From contig CAYJOR010000100.1 of NCBI GenBank assembly GCA_964371865.1, forward strand, positions 1 through 6,312: DNA of 6,312 bases. Direction: 5' to 3'. Both the position numbers and the translations under genes were made by a program. Below, piece after piece: positions 1 through 5,686 of the stretch. This stretch comes from CAYJAZ01 sp964371865 (GTDB lineage Bacteria > Desulfobacterota > Desulfovibrionia > Desulfovibrionales > Desulfovibrionaceae). The notes under the pieces were generated by a model, which had not been told where the DNA came from, searched no databases, and saw only the letters and a program-made list of their open reading frames with translations. Position 1 is the stretch's first letter. The number at the start of each line of letters is the position of its first letter.

Positions 1-773
1 GATTTATGTCCGGATGGGCAATTCCTGAAAATCTAGTTGTTGAAGTTATGAGTGAGCTTGAAAAGATTCGTGATGAATTCAATACTGAAAAAGAGAAGTT
101 CCTCAATGAATACGATAACTTGATAAGCGATTGGGTGAATAAACATACGCAGTGGAAAGAAATGATAAGAAAATCAACCGATTCCCCTGAATATGTACGT
201 GCTCGTATGAATTTTACGTGGCAATTGTACAAGGTGAAATCCTCGTTTGCTCGACCAAACAAGAAGCAGCAAAGCATTGATACAGGCTTGGAAATCGCTG
301 TAAACAATATTGGAAATACGCTTTTCGATGAAGTTGTAAAAATTGCTAATGAAACATGGCAGAAAGTTTACGAGGGTAAAGATTCCGTAACCCATAAGGC
401 TCTCTCTCCGCTTAGAACTTTGCAAAATAAATTGAATGGTTTATCTTTCGTTGAACCTCATGTTTTGCCTGTGGCTCAAATCATTGGTGAGGCTTTATCA
501 CGAGTTCCAAAGCGTGGGAATATCGTAGGGAATAACCTTCTAGCATTGCAGGGGCTTGTCTGCCTTATGCGTGATAAAGAAGCTCTCATTTCTCATGCGA
601 AAAAGCTGATGTCTGGTCAAAATACGGATAGTATTTTGGATAGCCTGTTTACTGCAAGTAATCAAGATGATTTACAAATGGCTGCCTATGTTGATGTGTA
701 TGACCCAATTCCTGATGAAATCCATGAATCAACAGAAACACCTGTAATCGCTGATAGCATGGGATTATGGTAA
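1..773 (+). CDS. DUF3150 family protein, 5'-truncated by window edge
   Basis: The frame is open to the first base of the window, with a Phe codon just before the first ATG at position 6, so the true start lies upstream. The visible 255 residues match the middle and C-terminal part of DUF3150 proteins as I remember them: a G-[WY]-A-[IV]-P-E segment near the start, an EFN/EKEKFLNEYD stretch, then DWVNKHTQWKEMIR and an R-x-x-F-x-W motif around residues 66-73. The fragment is helical and charged, with no signal peptide or membrane segment. The biochemical role of DUF3150 is unknown. Members are typically encoded between a MoxR/CobS-like AAA+ ATPase and a CobT-like VWA protein, and the following gene fits the latter. 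Its stop overlaps the next gene by 7 nt, which suggests translational coupling. The family call is by recognition, not by search. Confidence 0.8.
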   Translation, partial: FMSGWAIPENLVVEVMSELEKIRDEFNTEKEKFLNEYDNLISDWVNKHTQWKEMIRKSTDSPEYVRARMNFTWQLYKVKSSFARPNKKQQSIDTGLEIAVNNIGNTLFDEVVKIANETWQKVYEGKDSVTHKALSPLRTLQNKLNGLSFVEPHVLPVAQIIGEALSRVPKRGNIVGNNLLALQGLVCLMRDKEALISHAKKLMSGQNTDSILDSLFTASNQDDLQMAAYVDVYDPIPDEIHESTETPVIADSMGLW

Positions 774-1408
774 GCCTTATGAATAACATACAAAATCAAC
801 ATATTCTCAAGTCGATGCCTCTTATGGCGTCGATATTGGGTGATAAGTACGGGGTTGAGGTTGTAATCGGTGGCGATAATGCGATGACTGATGGAAATAT
901 CATATATCTTCCTAGCTTACCGCTTGAATGTGATGATACTTTCTTAGCTTTATTAAGAGGGTTTGCAGACCACGAGTCGGCACATATTCGCTATAGTGAT
1001 TTTGAACTTATCAAAAATGCGGTGCTCACGGACTTTGAACATTTCGTATGGAACTGCATTGAAGATTGGCGGATTGAACAGTTGATAGCGAATCATTTCA
1101 GTGGGTGTAAAGTAAATCTGCACTGGCTTATTCATCACATCTTCATCAAAATGAAAAAGAAATCTAAGCACGCAAATTTACGAGATGTTTTAGCTGAATG
1201 GATACTTCTAAGCGTGAGATCTTGGGATGTTGAGGAGTTAAGAAGTCAAGTAAACCACCTTGAAAGGAAAATAGATAAAGCAATACCTCAGCTCTGTGAA
1301 GAGCTGAGGTATATTTTATCTGCTGTGCAAAAATATTGTAAAAGTACTAAAGATGCGATGGGATATGCAAAAGCAATTGTATCTTGCATTGATAGATATA
1401 TCAATTAA
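767..1408 (+). CDS. CobT-related protein, N-terminal HExxH metallopeptidase-like half
   Basis: This 213-aa ORF resembles the N-terminal half of VWA proteins related to cobaltochelatase subunit CobT. Family signals are the SMPLMASILGDKYGVEV start, the IYLPSLP segment (about 46-52), a zinc-binding type HExxH (H69-E70-S-A-H73) within FADHESAHIRYSDF, and an EDWRIEQ motif (99-105) that could supply a third ligand. Relatives run on through an acidic linker into a VWA domain. Here an in-frame TAA (1406-1408) ends the protein exactly at that linker, and the VWA half follows in the same frame after 30 nt. Start 767 overlaps the DUF3150 stop. The ATG at 779 is an alternative and fits the family N-terminus slightly better, and neither has a strong Shine-Dalgarno. 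A real cobalt chelatase role is unlikely because no cobalamin genes are present. It may be a stand-alone half or half of a nonsense-mutated gene. Confidence 0.75.
   Translation: MVSLMNNIQNQHILKSMPLMASILGDKYGVEVVIGGDNAMTDGNIIYLPSLPLECDDTFLALLRGFADHESAHIRYSDFELIKNAVLTDFEHFVWNCIEDWRIEQLIANHFSGCKVNLHWLIHHIFIKMKKKSKHANLRDVLAEWILLSVRSWDVEELRSQVNHLERKIDKAIPQLCEELRYILSAVQKYCKSTKDAMGYAKAIVSCIDRYIN
1283..1312 (+). other. Perfect 12-bp intragenic hairpin with short T-rich tail
   Basis: ATACCTCAGCTC (1283-1294) and GAGCTGAGGTAT (1301-1312) are exact reverse complements around a 6-nt loop, TGTGAA, and are followed by ATTTTATC. The shape resembles an intrinsic terminator or attenuator, but it lies inside the coding sequence of the HExxH half, about 95 bp before its stop. 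The T-tract is short, so termination may be weak. It may instead block ribosomes or influence mRNA decay. The structure is directly visible; the role is inferred. Confidence 0.6.
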
Positions 1409-1438
1409 TTAGAGTCAGAAGAGAGTCAATCTAATTCG

Positions 1439-2449
1439 ATGAATCTCACAACAAGTAATGAAAATTCAACAGAAGGAGATAATAATGAAACAACCGATCA
1501 ACCCGGAAATAATGCCGGAGAATTACCCGCAACAAGAAACATTCAAGGATGCAACACTACTTCTACAGTCTTGTGCTCTTTGCTTGATGGGGACAGCTCT
1601 AATCTGCCTGCTTCGACAGGGGAAATAGCAAAACAACTTATTGAAAAATCACAAAGTAAATTTTCTGAAAACAGAATCAGAGTTGCTATGGTAGGGGAAA
1701 AAAAGGTCAATGATTTAGACAGTAAAACGATCCAACACGCCTTGAGTGTTTCAGCGGCTCTCAAGGCTAGACTTCAAGGACTTTTACAAGCGAAAAATCT
1801 TATAAGGACATTTCCTTCTTCTCATGGGAAAATCAATAAAAATCGCTTACATGGACTTGCAGTACAAGATACAAAAATCTTTCTACAAAAGACGAAACAA
1901 CAAGCAACAAATACAGCAATTCATATTCTTCTTGATACTTCCGGGTCGATGAGAGGTAAAATTGGAATTGCGAATCAAGCTTGCTATTCTTTAGCAAAAA
2001 CCCTTGAAAATACAAAGAATATCAATGTCGGGGTGACCGCTTTTCCAGCTATTTCCTCTATCGTGGGTAGTACCCCTGCCGGCTTTAGATACGCATTTCT
2101 TCAACCTATTGTAAAGCATGGAGAAAAGGTCGGAAATAAGTTTGAACTTCAACCCGAAGGTGGAACTCCGTTGGCCGAAGCTCTTTGGTGGATGTTTCCT
2201 CAACTGCTTGCTCAAAAGGAAGAGCGAAAAATCATATTGCTTATCACTGATGGAGAACCCGACAACCGAGATACCACTATTCATGCGATTGAATATGCGA
2301 AGAAGATTGGAATTGAGATTTACGGAATCGGTATTCCGCCATGCGTTGTTGAAACTCTTATTCACAAAAGTATCAACCTTGAAAGTATAGAACAGCTTCC
2401 GCAAGCAATGTTTGGATTATTGCAGACTGCGCTTGTTGGAAATTTCTAA
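1439..2449 (+). CDS. CobT-related protein, C-terminal von Willebrand A (VWA) half
   Basis: This 336-aa ORF begins with a polar, acidic linker (about 1-30) and then a conserved helical segment, SNLPASTGEIAKQL (54-67). A family-typical ALKARLQGLLQA region follows (107-118), then a VWA domain from about 160 to the end. The MIDAS metal site looks complete: D166-T-S168-G-S170, T243 in EGGTPLAEALWW, and D271 in LLITDGEPD. VWA domains of this group act as metal-dependent adaptors for MoxR-type AAA+ ATPases. The first ATG has only a poor GAGAG ribosome site about 13 nt upstream. The frame is continuous with the preceding ORF apart from one TAA. It may therefore be made by readthrough, by weak coupled initiation, or not at all if the gene is a nonsense mutant. 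The intact MIDAS and long clean frame argue that the loss, if any, is recent. Confidence 0.8.
   Translation: MNLTTSNENSTEGDNNETTDQPGNNAGELPATRNIQGCNTTSTVLCSLLDGDSSNLPASTGEIAKQLIEKSQSKFSENRIRVAMVGEKKVNDLDSKTIQHALSVSAALKARLQGLLQAKNLIRTFPSSHGKINKNRLHGLAVQDTKIFLQKTKQQATNTAIHILLDTSGSMRGKIGIANQACYSLAKTLENTKNINVGVTAFPAISSIVGSTPAGFRYAFLQPIVKHGEKVGNKFELQPEGGTPLAEALWWMFPQLLAQKEERKIILLITDGEPDNRDTTIHAIEYAKKIGIEIYGIGIPPCVVETLIHKSINLESIEQLPQAMFGLLQTALVGNF
1471..1478 (+). promoter_or_regulatory. Strong Shine-Dalgarno inside the VWA gene
   Basis: AGAAGGAG stands 6 nt before the out-of-frame ATG at 1485. There is no ATG of the VWA frame at a suitable distance, so if the site is used it serves the nested reading frame 1485-1628. 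It is clearly better than the leader of the VWA ORF itself. Confidence 0.5.
1485..1628 (+). CDS. Nested out-of-frame small ORF, 47 aa, predicted single-helix membrane peptide
   Basis: This ORF lies entirely within the linker part of the VWA gene, in another frame of the same strand. It starts at an ATG with an excellent ribosome site (AAGGAG, 6-nt spacing) and encodes 47 residues. There is a polar, proline-rich head (MKQPINPEIMPENYPQQ), a short FKD link, and about 20 largely hydrophobic residues including three Cys (roughly 24-43). It ends in R-Q-G-K. This layout suggests a small membrane peptide with a basic tail. I recognise no family. The alternative is chance: the SD could be a by-product of the Glu-Gly-Asp codons of the acidic linker. 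The combination of strong SD, spacing and membrane-like composition keeps it worth listing, at modest confidence. Confidence 0.4.
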   Translation: MKQPINPEIMPENYPQQETFKDATLLLQSCALCLMGTALICLLRQGK

Positions 2450-2458
2450 AGGAGGTGA
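2448..2458 (+). promoter_or_regulatory. Near-perfect ribosome binding site for the 23-aa ORF
   Basis: AAAGGAGGTGA overlaps the stop codon of the VWA gene and lies 4 nt before the ATG at 2463, with GGAGG ending 7 nt upstream. It matches the anti-SD sequence almost completely. This supports real translation of the very short ORF that follows and couples it to the VWA gene. Confidence 0.7.
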
Positions 2459-2462
2459 GTCT

Positions 2463-2534
2463 ATGAGTACAAAATGGATTCCGATAGTTATTGTCGTTCT
2501 GACGGCAATCGGTGAAATTCTCAATGAAAAATAG
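2463..2534 (+). CDS. Tiny hydrophobic protein, 23 aa
   Basis: The product is 23 residues: a short MSTKW head, a hydrophobic core IPIVIVVLTAIG (6-17) and a charged tail EILNEK. It is too short for a fold other than one membrane helix or a surface-bound peptide. The evidence for coding is its optimal Shine-Dalgarno, its place 13 nt after the VWA stop, and its membrane-helix-like composition. Tiny hydrophobic ORFs of this style are frequent in phage and island gene runs, but I recognise no named family. The function is unknown. It could be a small membrane partner of the upstream proteins or a regulatory leader peptide. Confidence 0.55.
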   Translation: MSTKWIPIVIVVLTAIGEILNEK

Positions 2535-2596
2535 TAGGTTAGGTGGCAATGTGTCTGCCTGTTTTTATATCAACAATCTAACAAAAGGATAAATTT

Positions 2597-2752
2597 ATGG
2601 GACGTTTAGGAATTTATTTACAGGGTTGTGTCACAGGTGCTGTAGCGATTCTTGTAGCTGCGGACGTAAGCAGTGAAGATTCAAAGGTTCGTGTGTGGAA
2701 GGATAAACTTCTCACAAAGATAAAAAGGTTCAACTTGATAAGTGAAGAATAG
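2597..2752 (+). CDS. Small hypothetical protein, 51 aa, hydrophobic N-terminal half and basic C-terminal half
   Basis: The start is supported by AAAAGGAT about 6 nt before the ATG. Residues 1-22 (MGRLGIYLQG, then CVTGAVAILVAA) form a glycine/alanine-rich hydrophobic stretch compatible with one membrane helix or a helical hairpin interface. Residues 23-51 are charged, with a basic VRVWKDKLLTKIKRF section. No family is recognised. It ends 14 nt before the hairpin terminator at 2767, so it is the last gene of the + strand run. It stands 62 nt after the 23-aa ORF and is probably co-transcribed with it. I see no independent promoter with confidence in the 2535-2596 spacer. Confidence 0.6.
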   Translation: MGRLGIYLQGCVTGAVAILVAADVSSEDSKVRVWKDKLLTKIKRFNLISEE

Positions 2753-2766
2753 AAAGAGACAAAAGA

Positions 2767-2786
2767 TATCGGGATTTCTCCCGATA
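2767..2786. terminator. Hairpin terminator between convergent gene groups
   Basis: TATCGGGA (2767-2774) and TCCCGATA (2779-2786) form an 8-bp stem around a TTTC loop. It sits between the last + strand ORF (stop 2752) and the end of hipA on the - strand (2801). On the - strand the stem is followed by TCTTTTGTCTC, a fair T-tract; on the + strand it is followed by CCTTATAAT, a poorer one. It is therefore best as the hipBA terminator and possibly works for both directions. Confidence 0.7.
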
Positions 2787-2800
2787 CCTTATAATCTAGT

Positions 2801-3970
2801 CTACTGATGCTCTTTCAAAAGTTTTGGATACTCAGTTAAAGAAGTTTCAATTTCTTCAATGATTTTTTTTACCTCTTGTGGATTAATATCAAGTTTTTTG
2901 CCTACTGAAATAAAATCTTCTGTTGTGATATCAATACCTTTGCCATTGATTGAAAGAGTCTGCTCGTTGTTGATTCCTGTTGAAGGTGTAAGGTCATATG
3001 CAGGTGCAAAATGCCATTCATTCATTTTATCAAGAAAATAAGAGAAGTTCTTGGTATGATCGTCTTTATTGCCCGATTTTACATTGAAAATCATAAGTCG
3101 AAAAACCTTTAGGACATCATTCTTATTCTTGGTTAAAATCCACGTAAGTTTCAGTAATGTTTCATAATCAATTGAACTGTAACGATGCGAAGCATGAAGA
3201 AGTCCACAAGCTGTATGAATGTGAACTTTCTCATCTCCAATTCTATCAAATCGCTTTACTCCAAAATACCCTGCACACTGATTCGATGGAAAAAGAAATG
3301 TATCAGGCATTTCAATTCCTGCATTTTTAGCCATAAGTGAATAGATATATTCTTCACGTCCTAAATTTTTATCGTCATTCTCAGAAGAAAATTTAATCAT
3401 CCAACTATCTGAATTTTCATGATTAGTTTCTCCAGTGATTCTTTTTTTATCTGCTGAAACATTTACTAAAATTTTTGGTCTTGCTCCACCTGCTGAGGCA
3501 TTCAAGTAGACAAGTTCGTCAAGTTTATCAGAGGGTAACTCCTTGAGAACATTTTGTATTTCAGCTGAAAGACTATCAAGATTAAGATTAGTTTCTGAAT
3601 ATGAATTTTCATCATAAACTGGTTCGTACTCTAACGCCCCCATTCCGAGTGTTCCTGCATAAGACAAACGAGTAAGCGGATTTATCGAAGCATAAGAAAG
3701 TCCACGTTCTTTTTTTAGAGCTTTGTCGATAAGAAGGCAACCCCAACCATCGGGTAAGCTGTCATTAAAAAGACCATATAAGCCATTGAAAGTATATTCT
3801 TTATCCTCAAATACACCACCTTGTAATGGGAGTTTGAAAGGAGAGAGTTCAGTTCCAGATTTCAAAAAGTTAGGTGCATATTCAAAGAAGATTCTCTTTT
3901 TTTCATCTTCTTGAAGTAGTCCAACTAATTGTTTTTTATTATAGGAGTTTAGATAAACTTGAAGCTTCAT
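2801..3970 (-). CDS. hipA: HipA family serine/threonine kinase toxin
   Basis: HipA toxins are kinases; E. coli HipA phosphorylates glutamyl-tRNA synthetase, halting translation and causing persistence. This 389-aa protein has the N-subdomain (about 1-110, with FNGLYGLFNDSLPDGWG at 61-77) and a Gly/Ser-rich loop NASAGGARPK (157-166) whose serine is a candidate for autophosphorylation. A likely ATP-contacting lysine (K193, MIKFSS) and KRFDR (239-243) follow. The catalytic motif is D303-D-H-T-K-N308, and the DFG-like metal-binding Asp is D326 in APAYDLTPS. All key kinase elements appear present and the frame is intact. It is somewhat shorter than the 440-aa E. coli protein. The start overlaps the hipB stop as ATGA and has GGGAGG 5 nt upstream, which fixes the start and implies coupled translation. 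The target in this host is unknown. Confidence 0.92.
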   Translation of the reverse strand: MKLQVYLNSYNKKQLVGLLQEDEKKRIFFEYAPNFLKSGTELSPFKLPLQGGVFEDKEYTFNGLYGLFNDSLPDGWGCLLIDKALKKERGLSYASINPLTRLSYAGTLGMGALEYEPVYDENSYSETNLNLDSLSAEIQNVLKELPSDKLDELVYLNASAGGARPKILVNVSADKKRITGETNHENSDSWMIKFSSENDDKNLGREEYIYSLMAKNAGIEMPDTFLFPSNQCAGYFGVKRFDRIGDEKVHIHTACGLLHASHRYSSIDYETLLKLTWILTKNKNDVLKVFRLMIFNVKSGNKDDHTKNFSYFLDKMNEWHFAPAYDLTPSTGINNEQTLSINGKGIDITTEDFISVGKKLDINPQEVKKIIEEIETSLTEYPKLLKEHQ

Positions 3971-4263
3971 GATTGCCTCCCACGTTTACGTTTAGGCTTA
4001 TCATTGGTAAATAAAGTTGTAGGTGTGCTTGGTAGAGCAAAAAGCTTTGAACAATCCTCTAAGCAGTCCAAAACTAAGGCAATATTCAAAAGAGATTCTA
4101 AGGAAATCTTGCCTGTTTTTTCAAATTTTTTGATAACAGAAGCACTTACTCCTGAACGAGTAGAAAGAGCGGCCTGAGTCCAGTTTTTCTGCAAGCGTCT
4201 TTCTCTTGCTTGTAGAGCAATTTTTACTAAAACTTCTTGTGGTGTTTCTAAAGCAAGTAACAT
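3967..4263 (-). CDS. hipB: HipB-like antitoxin, XRE-family helix-turn-helix repressor
   Basis: The product is 98 aa, with a Cro/CI-type helix-turn-helix at about 17-72. In it, RLQKNWTQAALSTRSGVS is the scaffold and first helices, and SASVIKKFEKTG (40-51) is the recognition helix and turn. The C-terminal tail is proline/threonine-rich and ends in a very basic KPKRKRGRQS (89-98). In the HipB family the repressor binds HipA, neutralises it and represses the operon. The antitoxin-first order, the 4-nt overlap with hipA and the operators just upstream all fit. An AAAGAGA ribosome site lies about 7 nt before the ATG. This type of XRE partner with a basic RKRGR-like tail is common beside HipA proteins of this length. 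I see no lesion. Confidence 0.9.
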   Translation of the reverse strand: MLLALETPQEVLVKIALQARERRLQKNWTQAALSTRSGVSASVIKKFEKTGKISLESLLNIALVLDCLEDCSKLFALPSTPTTLFTNDKPKRKRGRQS

Positions 4264-4278
4264 GTTTATTTCTCTTTA

Positions 4279-4298
4279 ATAAAAGATATAATAGTATC
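4279..4298. promoter_or_regulatory. hipBA operator copy proximal to hipB
   Basis: ATAAAAGATATAATAGTATC is an exact 20-bp copy of the sequence at 4320-4339, offset by 41 bp. Its core is GATA-N6-TATC, a half-site pair suited to a dimeric HTH repressor. The palindrome is less extended than in the other copy, because the right arm reads TATCCATT. It lies 16 bp before the hipB start codon, in the 5' untranslated region. Confidence 0.7.
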
Positions 4299-4319
4299 CA
4301 TTATATTTGATTTGCTCGC

Positions 4320-4345
4320 ATAAAAGATATAATAGTATCTTTTAT
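4320..4345. promoter_or_regulatory. hipBA operator copy overlapping the -10 box (26-bp palindrome)
   Basis: ATAAAAGATA (4320-4329) and TATCTTTTAT (4336-4345) are perfect inverted arms around TAATAG. The - strand -10 hexamer TATTAT (4329-4334) lies inside the palindrome, so a bound HipB dimer would block RNA polymerase. E. coli hipB operators have TATCC-N8-GGATA; here the related half-sites are GATA and TATC with a shorter spacer. Confidence 0.75.
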
Positions 4346-4357
4346 TTTGTTTGTCAA
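4329..4357 (-). promoter_or_regulatory. Sigma70-type promoter of hipBA
   Basis: Reading the - strand, TTGACA (4352-4357) is followed by exactly 17 bp and then TATTAT (4329-4334). This is a perfect -35 box and a -10 box with one mismatch to consensus. It would start transcription about 55-60 bp before the hipB ATG. The -10 lies in the operator palindrome, as expected for an autorepressed TA operon. Confidence 0.75.
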
Positions 4358-4382
4358 TAGTGAGGTAAATGTGAATAATGTT

Positions 4383-5493
4383 TTATTTCTTCCAAGCTTC
4401 TGCCAAGATATTCGCTGCTTCTTGTTTAGTTTCTTCGTGTGTGTGAATGTACCTTGCTGCCATAGCAACAACTTTCCAACCCATAACGTCCATCAAGCTA
4501 CGCAAATCAAGATGTTTTGCTAAATTTGTTGCAACCGTATGACGTATTGAGTGAAAGGAAATTCTATCAAGCTTATCTCGTCCTTCGTTTAGAGCAAGTT
4601 CTTTAATTGCCATTTTAAAAAAGTGAGGAACTTCTGATTTATGTTCATGTTTGAAGAAGGGGAGTCCGTCACTTTTTAGAAATACGTAATCACTTACTTT
4701 ACCATGCGGAATAGAAGAAAGGAGTTCAAAAAGCTCATCTGACGTATAGAATTTGCGACTATCCTTGTTCTTAGTCTTTACAAATCTACCATATTTCACA
4801 TTAAAATGTACGTTTGCCCACTTTAGTTGAGTTGCCTCGGAAAGCCTGCAACCTGTAAGCATAGAAAACTTCACAAGATTAAATGTAGGAGAGTCAAGCT
4901 TATTCAAAAGATTGAGAATTTGGGAGGACTCTTCAATAGTAATAACCCGTTCACGCCTGTTATCGTGATTACCTGTGACTCCAATCTGCTTACCTGTCAT
5001 GTCCTCTGTCTTGAGCGTGCTTAAGTATACGTCGTAAAGTTCCTGTAATATACTCTTTTGTGCGTCCAGTGACTTGTTTTTCTTGAATATTTAAAGATTG
5101 AATAAGTAAATCCCACTTTTGTAAATCAATAGATGTAACTTCAATATCACCCAAGATTGGAAGAATATACTTTTCCATGTGATTAATTTCAGGTCGAAAA
5201 GATTGAGTCTTCTTGGTTACTACACTATAAGGTTTATAAATTCTTTCCCAATAGGTAGATAGGTTGATTTCTTTTTGGGCTTTGAGCTTTTCTTGACGTA
5301 TTCTTTCTTCTTCTTCGATTTTTGCAAGTTTCCTCTTTTCTCCAAGAGTTCTTGCACCGGAACCTATTTTACTATTTTCACGCAATTCAGAAAGTTTTTT
5401 AAAAGCATTTTCAGCGGTCACTCCATCACTTGACCACCCACCACTTCTTGTGAAGACTTGCTTTATGTTTGAAAATTTCTGCTGATTCAGCAA
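4383..5493 (-). pseudogene. Tyrosine recombinase (integrase), frameshifted and N-terminally truncated
   Basis: Two frames on the - strand together encode a phage/island integrase. The upstream piece (5493-4990) holds a basic linker rich in Glu/Lys (about 45-77) and a SAM-like core-binding domain (about 78-165). The downstream piece (5000-4383, 205 aa) holds the catalytic domain: R52 in TGCRLSE, a beta-hairpin Lys near 76-80, H150-S-I-R153, W175 in MGW replacing the second His, and nucleophile Y184. Omitting the C of the minus strand at 5001 joins ...AQDRG to MTGKQIGVTGNHDNRR, which reads like the family. One base therefore seems to have been inserted. I see no slippery heptamer that would argue for programmed frameshifting. 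Family similarity begins only at GGWSSDGVT (about 5439), so the N-terminal DNA-binding part is missing or replaced. The TTG at 5493 is not a credible original start. The enzyme is probably dead unless the frameshift is a sequencing error. Confidence 0.85.
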
Positions 5494-5686
5494 GGAGTTC
5501 TTGTAATTTATTCATATAATTATAACAAGTTATGTGTGCTGAACTCATAAGCACATCAGTAGTAGCCTGATTACATGAAACGTGATCGTTTGGTTTTAAA
5601 GGAACTATATCAATTTTTCCTGTAAGAATTTCATTTGCTCTTTTTGCAAGTATTTCATTGATATTCATAACAGTAGCAACATCACC
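5468..5686 (-). pseudogene. Internal fragment of an aspartase/fumarase-superfamily gene
   Basis: About 73 residues on the - strand resemble the segment of aspartate ammonia-lyase and class II fumarase from the TSTNMNxNEVIANRA region to just past the NDHVNxSQSTNDV signature. Visible are NINEILAKRANEILTG, then LKPNDHVSCNQATTDV, then a helical stretch NKLQELLAESAEIFK. The signature is degraded (NQATTD instead of SQSTND). About 95 N-terminal residues and the whole C-terminal two-thirds, including the GSSxMPxKxN loop, are absent. It ends at the truncated integrase on one side and at the rpiR fragment on the other. A surrounding open frame extends from 5806 to 5426, but outside this segment it is antisense or out-of-frame to the neighbours. 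It is a relic, not a functional gene. Aspartase and fumarase cannot be told apart here. Confidence 0.6.

Noticed and set aside
174..425. 83-aa minus-strand ORF opposite the DUF3150 gene
   Set aside because: It is antisense to a recognisable DUF3150 region and shows no domain of its own.
2118..2390. 90-aa plus-strand ORF in another frame of the VWA gene
   Set aside because: It overlaps the best-conserved part of the VWA domain, and its translation is low-complexity and unlike any family.
1991..2404. 137-aa minus-strand ORF opposite the VWA domain
   Set aside because: It is antisense to the conserved MIDAS-containing VWA coding region and its translation has no recognisable domain.
767..2449. 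True cobaltochelatase CobT of cobalamin synthesis
   Set aside because: The similarity is to CobT-related VWA proteins of accessory regions; there are no cobalamin genes nearby and the neighbour is DUF3150.
2549..2581. 10-codon ORF between the two tiny ORFs, as a possible leader peptide
   Set aside because: It has an SD-like AGGTGG too close to the ATG and no associated attenuator hairpin of convincing strength.
3959..4177. 72-aa plus-strand ORF opposite hipB
   Set aside because: It is antisense to the HTH coding region of hipB and is explained by that gene.
4990..5010. Programmed ribosomal frameshift in the integrase
   Set aside because: There is no slippery heptamer, and the gene is also truncated at its N-terminus, so decay is the simpler explanation.
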